Notes: generated by a model not told the origin, from the letters alone. Positions 18,233-27,232 are shown, counted from the stretch's first letter. The stretch is DNA of 40,156 nt from Pseudoalteromonas prydzensis (GCF_011050055.1 NZ_DRGM01000199.1:1-40156), one strand, 5' to 3'. Numbers and translations are program-made.

Positions 18233-19150
18233 GTGTATTTAAGCTACTTTGGCTTGTCAGAAAAACCATTTTCAATCGCGCCAAACCCACAGTATTTGTT
18301 TTTAAGCGAACGTCATAAAGAGGCTTTGGCTCACCTAACCTATGGTTTGGGTGAAGCGGGGGGCTTTGTATTACTTACTGGCGAAGTGGGCACCGGGAAA
18401 ACAACCCTTACCCGCAGCTTGCAAGAGCAGTTGCCAGAGAACACCCAAGTGGCATTGATCCATAACCCTGCTTTGTCGCAGTTGGAGCTGTTGGCTAGTA
18501 TTTGTGATGAATTCAGCATCGCTTATGATCAGCAAAATGCCACCTTAAAAACCTTAACTGATGCAATCAAAAAGCACCTTGAAGCGAACCATCAAGCTGG
18601 TGGCCACACTATTTTAATTATAGATGAAGCCCAGCTACTTGCGCCTGATGTACTTGAACAGTTGCGATTGCTCACTAACATCGAAACCAATCATAAAAAA
18701 TTATTGCAGATCGTGTTAGTTGGCCAACCTGAGTTACAAGTCTTACTGAAACGTAATGAGTTACGCCAGTTAGCACAACGGATCACCGCGCGTTACCATT
18801 TATTGCCATTAACCGAGGGGCAAACCTTTGCCTATGTTAAACATCGTTTATATGTTGCAGGGTGTGATCGAGGGTTATTCTCAAATGATGCATTAAAAAC
18901 AATTCACTTAGTGACGGCGGGTATCCCGCGTTTAGTGAACTTATTATGTGAACGCTGTTTAATGGGGGCCTTTTCTAAGCAGCTAACCATGATTGATAGT
19001 GATATAGTGATGCGCTCTGCACAAGAAGCGTTACCGCCGAGTGCGTTAAGTGCGGTTAGTTTAGCGCCGCAGTCGTCGTTTAATTGGCTCTACCCGTTGG
19101 CATTTTTAACCGTGCTCAGTATGGGTATTGGTTTGTCGTTTATTCTTTAA
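18233..19150 (+). CDS. gspA: GspA/ExeA-type AAA ATPase, short form
   Basis: With GspB, GspA (ExeA) helps insert the type II secretion secretin through the peptidoglycan. This 305-residue protein starts at a GTG with the family opening 'MYLSYFGLSEKPFSIAPNPQYLFLS'. It has a Walker A motif GEVGTGKT (50-57), a Walker B 'ILIIDEAQ' near 127-134, and sensor-like 'HLVTAGIPRLVNLLCER'. It ends in a single membrane helix (about 284-305). Aeromonas ExeA continues into a periplasmic peptidoglycan-binding domain, which is missing here. MshM of the MSHA pilus cluster is similar, but the following gspB gene favours the GspA assignment. Confidence 0.85.
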   Translation: MYLSYFGLSEKPFSIAPNPQYLFLSERHKEALAHLTYGLGEAGGFVLLTGEVGTGKTTLTRSLQEQLPENTQVALIHNPALSQLELLASICDEFSIAYDQQNATLKTLTDAIKKHLEANHQAGGHTILIIDEAQLLAPDVLEQLRLLTNIETNHKKLLQIVLVGQPELQVLLKRNELRQLAQRITARYHLLPLTEGQTFAYVKHRLYVAGCDRGLFSNDALKTIHLVTAGIPRLVNLLCERCLMGAFSKQLTMIDSDIVMRSAQEALPPSALSAVSLAPQSSFNWLYPLAFLTVLSMGIGLSFIL

Positions 19151-19163
19151 TTAATGGTCATAT

Positions 19164-20186
19164 ATGTCGTATTTATTAGATGCCTTAAAACAATCCGAAC
19201 AACATGACGAAGCGTCTGCGCATGATAGAAACGCTGAGCAATTAAAACAACAGCAAGAGTTGCAACGCTATCGTTTTATTGCGATTTCGCTTGGCTTGCT
19301 AGTTGCTTTTTTACTGACCTTGATGGCGGGATTTTCAATTGGTAAATGGTTACAAACAAATCATTTAAATGCCCCTGAACAAGTGGCAACGACTGTTGAG
19401 CCGCAATCAGTGGAGCCTGCGAATGAAAAAATACCGGCAGCTGTCACGTTGAAGCCAGAGCAATCGACACCAGAACAAGCTGCAGCAGCACAAACTAACC
19501 CAGCGCAAGTTGCCAGTGCGCAGCCGACACCACCGCCGCAATTTGTCCAGCCTCAGCAATACCAACAAGCAACAGGGCAATATCAATGGGTGCAAGTGCC
19601 AGTAAACAATATGCCTAGTTACCCGCAAGGTCAGCCTATACTAGTGCAAACGCCTAATGGCTATCAGCAAGTGTATGCAGCACCGCAACAGCAATACAAT
19701 CCTAATGCTATGCAAATGCAGCCAACCATTAATACTAGTGCCAATAATATCGATATGAGTAAATACAAGGTATTAGGTAAACCTATCGGTGAGCCTGCTA
19801 GTGAGAAGGCAAAACCAGCAACAGCAACTGATGAGGAACTCGAAACAGTACCAACAGCACTAAAAGATGCCTTTGCCCGTGCCATCGAAGACACGCAAGA
19901 TACAAGGCCGCACCAAATAACCCAAGGCACTAAAAACTCATCTTATGCCCAGCCAATTGAGTTATTGCCAGATGCCTTGCTGGCGATAATCCCAGATATT
20001 AAATACCAAGCTCATATTTATTCATCATCGCAAGATAAGCGTTGGGTGAAACTTAATAACCGTGAGTTATATGAAGGCGATAGCATTGGTGATTTACGAG
20101 TACTGGAGATCACTCCAGAGCAAACCGTACTTAGTTTTGATGACTATGAATTTAGTCTCAAGGCTCTGCAGGATTGGCCGCAGTGA
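19164..20186 (+). CDS. gspB: General secretion pathway protein GspB
   Basis: This 340-residue protein has a short cytoplasmic N-terminus (MSYLLDALKQSEQ), one membrane helix at about 37-56, and a long Pro/Gln/Ala-rich periplasmic linker (about 70-190). It ends in a GspB domain at about 265-340: 'PIELLPDALLAIIPDIKYQAHIYSSS', then 'RWVKLNNRELYEGDSIGDLRVLEI'. It follows gspA by 13 bases, as in exeAB. The N-terminal 'SYLLDALKQSE' motif is also shared with MSHA and related proteins. The main gsp operon is not in this window. The partners would be the secretin GspD and peptidoglycan. Confidence 0.87.
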   Translation: MSYLLDALKQSEQHDEASAHDRNAEQLKQQQELQRYRFIAISLGLLVAFLLTLMAGFSIGKWLQTNHLNAPEQVATTVEPQSVEPANEKIPAAVTLKPEQSTPEQAAAAQTNPAQVASAQPTPPPQFVQPQQYQQATGQYQWVQVPVNNMPSYPQGQPILVQTPNGYQQVYAAPQQQYNPNAMQMQPTINTSANNIDMSKYKVLGKPIGEPASEKAKPATATDEELETVPTALKDAFARAIEDTQDTRPHQITQGTKNSSYAQPIELLPDALLAIIPDIKYQAHIYSSSQDKRWVKLNNRELYEGDSIGDLRVLEITPEQTVLSFDDYEFSLKALQDWPQ

Positions 20187-20233
20187 AGATTATATAGCTA
20201 CTTCGCGCAGGCTAATTTCGTTTTCGGTGATAA

Positions 20234-21430
20234 TTACGGCAAAATTGAATTTTTGAAAAATCTAATTAAATCAATGCTGAAATCCGCTGGTTTAATGGCT
20301 GATTCTAACGAATCTTGCGTTCGGTTATGCGCCAGATCTATATCTTGAACTTGTGTATAGTGAGCGTGTTTTGCATTGTAAAAAGTTTTCACTTGAGGTT
20401 TAAGAGGGCTGCTAGGGTTGCTTTTGGTCACTAGGCCGACTTTTTGACTCGACAGTTTAACTAACGTGCCAACTGGATGAACGCCAATACACTGAATAAA
20501 TTTAGTCAGTAACTCGCCATCAAAGCTATCTGGGCAACCGTCTTTGAGTATTTTAAAGGCCTTAATTGGCTCCATGCCGGCCTTATAAACACGCTCTGCG
20601 GTAAGTGCATCATATACATCAACAATCGATGCCATACGCACGTACGGGCTTATTTCATCAGCTTGCTTGCCAAATGGGTAACCGGTGCCATCTAGCCGCT
20701 CATGGTGAAAGCCAGCAATATCGACAGCAATGCCTTGAAGGCCCGCCTGTTCTAAAATCTCTTTACTAAAACGTGCATGATCCTGAATCACTTTATATTC
20801 TTGATCGGTTAACTTACCCGGCTTGTTAAGAATGTCGTCAGGTATCTGAATTTTACCAATATCATGTAACAGCGCACCGGTGGCAAGCTCTTCAATAAGC
20901 GCTCGTTCAAAACCTAAGTGTTTAGCAAAAATACTGATCAGAATAGATACATTAATCGAGTGCTCAAGTAGGTAAGTATCCTTTTCACGCATTCGAGTAA
21001 TGCAGGCAAGAGCATCTTGGTTACGAAATACTGAATCAATAAAGCCGCTAGCTAATTCTTTAAAGGGTGTAATGTCTATTGTGTTACCGGCTTTTATATC
21101 GGTAAATGCCTTGCTTTGTAGCTGTTTAGCTTCGCTGTAGAGCTTAAATGCTTTGTCCATCTCTTGCTCAACACTGTGTGTTGTAGACCATGGATCACGT
21201 TGTTTTGATGGTTCAGCCTTTATATCTTCTGTTGTGGCAGTCGGTGTGAGTCCAACAATGGTTTTATCAGGATCAATTTCAACTTCTAAGATACCGGCTT
21301 TTATAAGTTGCTGCACGCCAGCTTGCGTTTTTACCCAACCTTGGTTTTTGATTTTAATTTTACCCGTTTGTTTAGTTACGCTATGTACAAACATACCAGG
21401 TATAAGTTGATTGATTGGGATAATTTTCAA
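20234..21430 (-). CDS. HD-GYP domain c-di-GMP phosphodiesterase candidate with N-terminal DUF3391
   Basis: HD-GYP enzymes hydrolyse cyclic di-GMP, the second messenger that controls biofilm versus motility. The 398-residue protein has an N-terminal DUF3391-like domain (about 1-70, 'INQLIPGMFVHSVTKQ'). The HD-GYP core follows with 'LLHDIGK' (HD motif at 189-193) and 'HHERLDGTGYP' (242-252), so the metal and GYP residues are present and catalysis is likely. No membrane segment or receiver domain is visible. A TTG at 21428-21430 is the only upstream start in frame that keeps the DUF3391 opening. It converges on gspB, 48 bases away. Confidence 0.93.
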   Translation of the reverse strand: MKIIPINQLIPGMFVHSVTKQTGKIKIKNQGWVKTQAGVQQLIKAGILEVEIDPDKTIVGLTPTATTEDIKAEPSKQRDPWSTTHSVEQEMDKAFKLYSEAKQLQSKAFTDIKAGNTIDITPFKELASGFIDSVFRNQDALACITRMREKDTYLLEHSINVSILISIFAKHLGFERALIEELATGALLHDIGKIQIPDDILNKPGKLTDQEYKVIQDHARFSKEILEQAGLQGIAVDIAGFHHERLDGTGYPFGKQADEISPYVRMASIVDVYDALTAERVYKAGMEPIKAFKILKDGCPDSFDGELLTKFIQCIGVHPVGTLVKLSSQKVGLVTKSNPSSPLKPQVKTFYNAKHAHYTQVQDIDLAHNRTQDSLESAIKPADFSIDLIRFFKNSILP

Positions 21431-21493
21431 TGTGTTTACTTCATAATAAATAACGTACTACAAAGCTAGCAAACTTTTTACAGGATAAGTAGT

Positions 21494-21522
21494 AAAAAGG
21501 GCGCTAATTAGCGCCCTTTGTT
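21494..21522 (-). terminator. Hairpin between putA and the HD-GYP gene
   Basis: The arms AAAGGGCGC and GCGCCCTTT flank a short TAATTA-containing loop, next to an A run on the plus strand (a T run on the minus strand). This fits termination of putA on the minus strand. Confidence 0.8.
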
Positions 21523-21537
21523 AATAGCTATTAAACT

Positions 21538-24500
21538 TTACTCGTCGTCTTCAACAAGAGTCATCAGCGATGTGTTACCACCTGATGCCGTTGTATCAAT
21601 ACTGATAGTCTTTTCTGTTAATAAGCGTTTGATTAGCGTGTCGTAGTATTCAGCGCTGATCACTGGCAGGATTGCTCCTTTACGTTGCGCTAACTGCTGG
21701 CTGAAGTAGCCTAAGCGAGAAGAACGCGCTGCAACCACCGCACCTGCTAAATGAGGGTGCGCCAAAATAGCTTGTAACTGATTCGGTCTAGCTACTTGGA
21801 ATACCCCTTCAGCAATACCAGTTGAGATAAACTTATCTTTAAACGCCACCGCTTCGTCATAGAATAACTCTGACGCTACGGTGATCACGGTATTACCAGC
21901 AGCAAGTGCGGTGATGATCGAAATAGCCCAGAAGTTAAACGAGGTGCTCTTATCGGCATAACATACTACACAACCACGTGCTTCAAGGTGCAGGGTATTT
22001 GATTCACCTGTAGGCCCAGGCAAAGTAGTAAACTTACGCATGTGCTTTTCAAGGCGATTAAGCTGGGCACGTGCATCGGCAAGTGTTAATGCTAAATCGT
22101 CAGCCAACTCATCGATGATATCAACCGTTGCTACTTTTGCAAGCAGCTGACGTACCGCTGAAACACGGTCGTTCAGTGGGGTTGCGCGCCAGATTTTTTC
22201 ATCGCGCATTGAGTTGGCCATTAACTTCTCGACTTGCTCAGCAGCACCTGAATAGTGGTGAGTGTCAAGCTCGTCTGGCGTTAAGTTTGTCATTTGCACG
22301 TTTTCAGGCGATGCTTTTTCTTTAACTAAACGAGTTAAGTAGTTAGGGCCACCGGCTTTAGGGCCAGTACCAGATAAACCACGGCCACCAAACGGTTGCA
22401 CACCAACAATTGCACCAATCATGTTACGGTTAACGTAGACGTTACCGGCACGCGACATTTTTGCTAGGTACTCGCAACGCTCTTCAATACGTGAGTGAAT
22501 CCCCATAGTTAAGCCAAAACCTGTGTTATTGATTTGGTCAATCACGTTATCAAGCTCAGAGCCTTTAAAGCGAATGATATGCACACATGGGCCAAATACT
22601 TCACGTTTTAGTACAGATAAATCTTTGATCTCATATAAACGTGGCGCAAAGAAGTAAGCACCGTTTTCACTGTTATCAGGAATATCACACTCATAATGTA
22701 GTGTTGCGTTGCCTTTTAAGTACTCAACGTGTTCGTTTAAGTTCTTCAGTGCTTTTTCATCAATGACAGGGCCGATATCGGTTGAGAGTAATGATGGATC
22801 GCCTACGTGTAGCTCTTTTAACGCGCCTTTGAGCATTTCAATCACGCCATCAGCAATGTCTTCTTGTAAGAATAAAACACGCAGCGCTGAACAACGTTGA
22901 CCGGCACTTTGGAAACCAGAGCTGATCACATCGTCAACGACTTGCTCAGGCAGTGCCGTTGAATCGACGATCATACAGTTTTGACCACCGGTTTCGGCGA
23001 TTAGTGGCACTTGAATATCGTTACGAGCAGCCAATGTTTGCGAAATAAGCGTGCCCGTTTCGGTTGAACCGGTGAACATAACCGCCTGAATACGCTCATC
23101 AGGAACAATGGTTTTACCTACTTCACTACCGCGAGCGATAACAGGTTGTACTACGTGCTCAGGTAAGCCAACCGATAACATTAGCTCAATCGTACGCAGT
23201 GCGATGTAGCTTGTTTGTTCAGCTGGTTTGGCGATAACTGTATTACCAGTTACGATCGCAGCAGCGACTTGACCTAAGAAAATTGCTAATGGGAAGTTCC
23301 ACGGGCTGATACATAAGATTACACCACGGGCTTCAAAACGCTCATCTTCACTTAGTTCTTCGGCACGGGCTGCGTAGTAACGACAAAAATCAACCGCTTC
23401 ACGTACTTCGTCAATGCCATCTTGTGCCACTTTACCGGCTTCTTTGATACAGATAGCCACAAGCTCATCGTGATGACGCTCTAGGATGTCAGCAATACGG
23501 CGTAGCAAATTGGCGCGCTCTTTAACCGGCGTTTGTGACCATGATTCAAAAGCCGTTTCTGCGTTTGCTAATAGGGCAAGCATATCATCGCTGTTTTGTA
23601 ATTTAACATGGCCGATGATTTCTTTATGGTTTGCAGGGTTTTTAACTGCAATTGAACCTTCAGGAATATCGCTTTCACTAATACGGTGCTCAGCAAACCA
23701 GTTATCAAGGTTTTCTTTGAATGGCGTGATCACATTGATATCGGTTAAATCCATGCCTTTTGAATTAGCACGTTCAGCGCCGTATAAATCAATTGGCATT
23801 TTGATTTGCGTGTTGTACTTATTACGTAACCCTTGCAGTGTTTCTACCGGATCCGGTAATAGTGATTCTACCGGTTTAGTGGTATCAACAATGGCATTGA
23901 CAAACGATGAGTTCGCACCGTTTTCAAGTAAACGACGTACTAAGTAAGCCAATAAGTCTTCGTGTTGACCAACAGGGGCATACACACGACACTGAATTTT
24001 TTCTTCGGTTACGATTTGGTCGAATAATGATTCACCCATACCGTGCAGACGTTGGAATTCAAAACCTTGGTTATCACCTTTAGCAACTTCTAAAATAGTG
24101 GCGGCAGTGTAGGCATTGTGCGTGGCAAACTGTGGATAAAGTACATCACGTGCTTCTAGCATTTTAATCGCACAGGCTTTGTAAGATACGTCAGTTGTAG
24201 CTTTACGGGTAAACACTGGGAAGTGCTCTAAACCATCTTGTTGTGTGGTTTTAATTTCAGTATCCCAGTAGGCACCTTTAACTAAACGCACCATCATTTT
24301 ACGGCCTACACGCCCAGCAAGCTCAGTTAACCATTCAATCACAAAAATGGCGCGTTTTTGATACGCTTGCACGGCTAAACCAAAACCATGCCAACCAGCT
24401 AGGTCATCGTCACTAAATACTGCTTCAATCACATCGAGAGAAATATCTAAACGGTCCGCTTCTTCAGCATCAACAGTGAAACCGATATCGTAGCTTTTTG

Positions 24501-25341
24501 CTGCCATGGCTAGCTCTTTAAGCTTAGGCACAATCTCGCTCATCACACGTTCTTTGTGAGTAAACTCATAACGAGGGTGGATCGCAGACAGCTTCACTGA
24601 AATACCTGGGCTCTTAATTGGGCCACGGCCGTTTGCCGCTTTACCAATTGCATGAATCGCATTCATGTAGCTATTGAAGTAACGGTCAGCATCTTTCATG
24701 GTGCGAGCGCCTTCGCCTAGCATATCGTATGAATACACATAGCCTTTTTGTTCTTTTTCAGCAGCGCGCTCGATGGCTTCGTCAATGGTGCGACCCATTA
24801 CAAACTGCTTACCCATGATCTTCATGGCAAAGTTTACTGACTTACGAATAACCGGTTCACCTAAGCGACCAATGGTTTTTTTCAATACGCCAAATTGCTG
24901 CTCTTTGGTTTTATCTGTGTAGTTAACCATTTTACCGGTTACTAATAAGCCCCAAGATGATGCATTTACAAATAAAGAGTCACTGCTACCTAAGTGAGAG
25001 CTCCAATCGCCTTTGGCTAACTTATCGCGAATTAGGGTATCTTGAGTGGCTTTATCTGGCACACGAAGCAGGGCTTCGGCTAAACACATCAATACCACAC
25101 CTTCTTCACTTGAAAGTGAGAACTCATTTAAAAGTGCATCAACCCCGCTTTGACCATCTTGATCACGACGAATAGTGTGAACTATCTGACGAGCACGCTC
25201 CCAAGCACGGCTACGGGCTTTTACGCCTACTTCAGCAAGCGGTAAAATATGATCAATTACGGCATTTTCGTCAATGCGGTAAAAATCACGGATCTTTTGT
25301 CTGATTGGACACGTTGTTGTCAAATCGCCGTCGAATAACAT
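21538..25341 (-). CDS. putA: Bifunctional proline dehydrogenase / L-glutamate-gamma-semialdehyde dehydrogenase
   Basis: PutA oxidises proline to glutamate: the FAD-dependent PRODH half makes P5C and the NAD-dependent P5CDH half makes glutamate. The ATG at 25341, after AGAGGG, gives 1267 residues. PRODH motifs are in the first 500 residues ('SVKLSAIHPRYEF', 'DAEEADRLD', 'VRLVKGAYWDTEIK'). The aldehyde dehydrogenase domain (about 560-1000) has 'ISPWNFPLAIF', 'FTGSTETG', 'AETGGQNCMIV' with the catalytic Glu, and 'SAGQRCSALRV' with the catalytic Cys. A C-terminal extension follows, as in long PutAs. E. coli PutA has an N-terminal ribbon-helix-helix repressor domain, absent here. Regulation therefore probably falls to the divergent Lrp-type gene. 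Confidence 0.97.
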   Translation of the reverse strand: MLFDGDLTTTCPIRQKIRDFYRIDENAVIDHILPLAEVGVKARSRAWERARQIVHTIRRDQDGQSGVDALLNEFSLSSEEGVVLMCLAEALLRVPDKATQDTLIRDKLAKGDWSSHLGSSDSLFVNASSWGLLVTGKMVNYTDKTKEQQFGVLKKTIGRLGEPVIRKSVNFAMKIMGKQFVMGRTIDEAIERAAEKEQKGYVYSYDMLGEGARTMKDADRYFNSYMNAIHAIGKAANGRGPIKSPGISVKLSAIHPRYEFTHKERVMSEIVPKLKELAMAAKSYDIGFTVDAEEADRLDISLDVIEAVFSDDDLAGWHGFGLAVQAYQKRAIFVIEWLTELAGRVGRKMMVRLVKGAYWDTEIKTTQQDGLEHFPVFTRKATTDVSYKACAIKMLEARDVLYPQFATHNAYTAATILEVAKGDNQGFEFQRLHGMGESLFDQIVTEEKIQCRVYAPVGQHEDLLAYLVRRLLENGANSSFVNAIVDTTKPVESLLPDPVETLQGLRNKYNTQIKMPIDLYGAERANSKGMDLTDINVITPFKENLDNWFAEHRISESDIPEGSIAVKNPANHKEIIGHVKLQNSDDMLALLANAETAFESWSQTPVKERANLLRRIADILERHHDELVAICIKEAGKVAQDGIDEVREAVDFCRYYAARAEELSEDERFEARGVILCISPWNFPLAIFLGQVAAAIVTGNTVIAKPAEQTSYIALRTIELMLSVGLPEHVVQPVIARGSEVGKTIVPDERIQAVMFTGSTETGTLISQTLAARNDIQVPLIAETGGQNCMIVDSTALPEQVVDDVISSGFQSAGQRCSALRVLFLQEDIADGVIEMLKGALKELHVGDPSLLSTDIGPVIDEKALKNLNEHVEYLKGNATLHYECDIPDNSENGAYFFAPRLYEIKDLSVLKREVFGPCVHIIRFKGSELDNVIDQINNTGFGLTMGIHSRIEERCEYLAKMSRAGNVYVNRNMIGAIVGVQPFGGRGLSGTGPKAGGPNYLTRLVKEKASPENVQMTNLTPDELDTHHYSGAAEQVEKLMANSMRDEKIWRATPLNDRVSAVRQLLAKVATVDIIDELADDLALTLADARAQLNRLEKHMRKFTTLPGPTGESNTLHLEARGCVVCYADKSTSFNFWAISIITALAAGNTVITVASELFYDEAVAFKDKFISTGIAEGVFQVARPNQLQAILAHPHLAGAVVAARSSRLGYFSQQLAQRKGAILPVISAEYYDTLIKRLLTEKTISIDTTASGGNTSLMTLVEDDE

Positions 25342-25368
25342 AAGCAACCCTCTGGTGTATGGAGTCTT

Positions 25369-25388
25369 GCAGCAAAAAATTTTGCTGC
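25369..25388. promoter_or_regulatory. Palindrome near the putA start, Lrp-like operator candidate
   Basis: The arms GCAGCAAAA and TTTTGCTGC are separated by two A residues, forming a near-perfect palindrome 28 bases before the putA ATG. Its arms share AGCA/TGCT with the second palindrome at 25429. Confidence 0.55.
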
Positions 25389-25428
25389 CTGATTTTCATC
25401 TGTGTAATGCGTGCATTCTAATTAAAAT

Positions 25429-25445
25429 CCAGCAGAATATGCTGG
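25429..25445. promoter_or_regulatory. Lrp-like operator palindrome between putA and the Lrp-family gene
   Basis: CCAGCAGAATATGCTGG has 6-bp arms around GAATA. Its central 15 bases match 13 positions of the E. coli Lrp consensus YAGHAWATTWTDCTR, by my own count. The position between divergent genes suits control of putA and autoregulation. Confidence 0.65.
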
Positions 25446-25510
25446 TTAAATTTAGCGTTTTACGATAATTTACAGGGCATACTTTAAACTTATCCGCATA
25501 AAATTCTGTT

Positions 25511-25993
25511 ATGACAAGTCCGAATAGATTACGCATGCTAGATCGTATCGATTTAGCAATTTTAGACGTTCTGCAAAAAAACGGCAGAATTTCTAATGTT
25601 AACCTCGCAAAGCAGGTTAATTTAAGCCCTAGCCCTTGTCTTGACCGAGTGAAACGACTCGAACAAGAAGGCTACATAGAGGGCTACTTTGCTAAACTTA
25701 GTGAAGCAAAGCTTAATCAGAGCTTAGTAGCCCATGTGCAAGTGTCGTTAGTGACCTCAAATACCGCGGTATTTAAAGTGTTTCGTGAGCATATTTTAAA
25801 AATCAAACAAGTGGTTGAGTGCGACATGGTCGCTGGTGGCTACGATTATTTATTAAAAATTCGCGTCTCTGATATGGATGAATACCGCCAAGTATTAGGA
25901 GATTTAGTTGATATACCTGGGGTTGGTACGCACCACACCTATATGGTGATCGAAAAAATTAAGCAAGACACAGGGCTGAGACTCGATACTTAA
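25511..25993 (+). CDS. Lrp/AsnC family regulator, probable PutR-type proline catabolism regulator
   Basis: This 160-residue protein closely follows the E. coli Lrp layout (164 residues). The DNA-binding part is 'LDRIDLAILDVLQKNGRISNVNLAKQVNLSPSPCLDRVKRLEQEGYIEGY' (about 10-59), and the effector-binding RAM domain carries 'VECDMVAGGYDYLLKIRVSDMDEYRQVLG'. Lrp-type proteins bind amino acids and form dimers to octamers on DNA. Divergent placement from a putA without its own repressor domain suggests a proline-responsive activator, as for PutR in alphaproteobacteria. It could instead be a general Lrp paralogue. No clear ribosome-binding site precedes the ATG. Confidence 0.88.
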   Translation: MTSPNRLRMLDRIDLAILDVLQKNGRISNVNLAKQVNLSPSPCLDRVKRLEQEGYIEGYFAKLSEAKLNQSLVAHVQVSLVTSNTAVFKVFREHILKIKQVVECDMVAGGYDYLLKIRVSDMDEYRQVLGDLVDIPGVGTHHTYMVIEKIKQDTGLRLDT

Positions 25994-25997
25994 ATTA

Positions 25998-26366
25998 AAA
26001 CTCGCTGCTACCAGACGTAGCCGCGGGTTTACCCCGCGTAATTAAATAGGGACTAGGTTCTAGGAAGTGACTAGGTGCTAGGGTGTATTCGGAGCTTGTC
26101 GCTCGAAGCCTGTGGCATTTTTCTCTTCTCATTTGCTCTCATTCATTTCTCTTTGTGCAAAAAAATTTCAATGATTAATTCACCACCGAGCAGCGAGTTC
26201 ACCGAGAAGAAATTAGCGACAGTGATTACTTTTAGTTGGGTTTCTCTGTGCAGCGCGAAGCGTCTTTGTGCTTTCGGTGGTAAAATAGGTTTATCGGTGT
26301 AAATGTATAAACAGTCGCGAGGTAAACTCGCTGCTACCAATGCGTAGGCGCGGGTTTACCCCGCGC
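25998..26366. repeat. Composite dispersed repeat, copy A: X'-Z-Y-X on this strand (X-Y-Z-X' on the minus strand)
   Basis: This spacer of 425 bases holds no gene. On the minus strand it reads: a complete X module (26314-26366, two inverted GTAG palindromes), Y (about 26121-26313), Z (about 26044-26114, with CTAGG/CCTAG motifs and 'gcttcgagc'), and a second, damaged X (26000-26038). In the damaged copy one palindrome is reduced to its inner half. It aligns over almost its full length with copy C at 38951-39255, with indels in the middle of Y, and its Z and X segments align with copy B. Small frames seen here are by-products of the repeat. Confidence 0.88.
26314..26366. repeat. Pair of inverted GTAG palindromes (REP/BIME-like), copy A
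   Basis: On the plus strand the right unit (26344-26366) is GTAG followed by arms GCGCGGG and CCCGCGC around TTTAC. The left unit (26314-26337) is the inverted form of GTAG-CA with arms GCGAG and CTCGC around TTTAC. The two GTAG heads face each other across 6 bases. Confidence 0.85.
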
Positions 26367-26368
26367 AC

Positions 26369-26394
26369 AAAAAAGCACCCTCGGGTGCTTTTTT
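26369..26394. terminator. Rho-independent terminator after ygiM
   Basis: The arms AAAAAAGCACCC and GGGTGCTTTTTT meet with a TC loop. It has T runs on both strands, so it serves ygiM on the minus strand. It abuts the repeat copy A. Confidence 0.9.
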
Positions 26395-26418
26395 AATATC
26401 AAATATCGTGGTTATCGA

Positions 26419-27018
26419 TTACGCCCAACCGTCATAACGCTTACGACGTGATAAGACGATGGTCAGAATAATACCTAAGAACAAACCAATAAATGCAATC
26501 GCGCCACCATAGGTTAATAGTTGACGTTTTTCTTTTGCACCCGCTTGTTGTTTTTGTGTACGCTCTGCTGCTAAGGTATTTTTTAACTTAGTAATTTGCT
26601 CTGACAGCGCGGTATTTTGGTCCGTTAGTGTCTGGCTTTGCTCTTGTAGTTGTGGCAATTCAATTTGTGCTTGGCGCAGTTGCTCTTGCATTGATGTCAT
26701 TTCAGCACTGAGAGTACGATATTGCTGGTGAATGCCTGCGGTTTTAGAAACAAATTTAGCTTCTACCCAGCCTTCACGGCCTTTATCATCAACAACTTTT
26801 ATGAAGTCATTTTCTTCAGCTGATAACTGCGTCAATTTAGTGCCTGCATCAACAGAGCCAATAATACGGTAATTTTTACTCGCGCCTGAATGCATAAATG
26901 TATAAAGATTATCGACTATATAAGCGGTGTTTGCATCGCTAGCTGAGTCAGTTTCTTCAGCGTGGCTCATAAATGTGGCCGCTGCAAATAGCAAAGCTAA
27001 TAAAGAATGTTTTAACAT
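26419..27018 (-). CDS. ygiM: SH3-domain membrane protein of the YgiM type (TIGR04211)
   Basis: From the ATG at 27018 (AGGG upstream) the protein has 199 residues. A signal peptide (LKHSLLALLFAAATFMSHA) is followed by a bacterial SH3 domain (about 30-95) with 'AYIVDNLYTFMHSGASKNYRIIGSVDAGTKLTQL' and 'EGWVEAKFV'. A coiled coil (about 100-160) and a C-terminal membrane helix (about 170-190) with a basic tail 'SRRKRYDGWA' complete it. E. coli ygiM has the same layout and sits beside cca and ygiF. Here it is divergent from ygiF, which supports the name. SH3 domains of this type often contact cell-wall peptides; the function is not established. Confidence 0.9.
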   Translation of the reverse strand: MLKHSLLALLFAAATFMSHAEETDSASDANTAYIVDNLYTFMHSGASKNYRIIGSVDAGTKLTQLSAEENDFIKVVDDKGREGWVEAKFVSKTAGIHQQYRTLSAEMTSMQEQLRQAQIELPQLQEQSQTLTDQNTALSEQITKLKNTLAAERTQKQQAGAKEKRQLLTYGGAIAFIGLFLGIILTIVLSRRKRYDGWA

Positions 27019-27232
27019 CAATCTACCCTGTTAATGTAACCGTCTGTGAGACAGCAATCGTATTATTCATGGTTAAGTCTTGAGATAGTATGGATTTAGC
27101 GCGCTAATAGCAAGGTTGATATTGTAATCACTGCTGCTGTTTGTAGATCCAAATAAGCTAAAAAATTTGCAATGTCGGGCAGCTTTGTTTATTTTGAGCT
27201 CTTATTTATTTTAAAGGTAATCCTCAAGCCTA

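Noticed and set aside
23486..23947. 153-codon open frame opposite putA
   Set aside because: Antisense shadow of the well-supported P5CDH coding sequence.
26143..26340. Small frame similar to one at 38913-39167 (both contain 'DKPILPP.AQRR.ALHRET' and end LHKEK)
   Set aside because: The similarity comes from the shared DNA repeat (modules X and Y). The middle segments are in different frames because of indels, and one copy begins inside a palindrome, so there is no sign of selection on protein.
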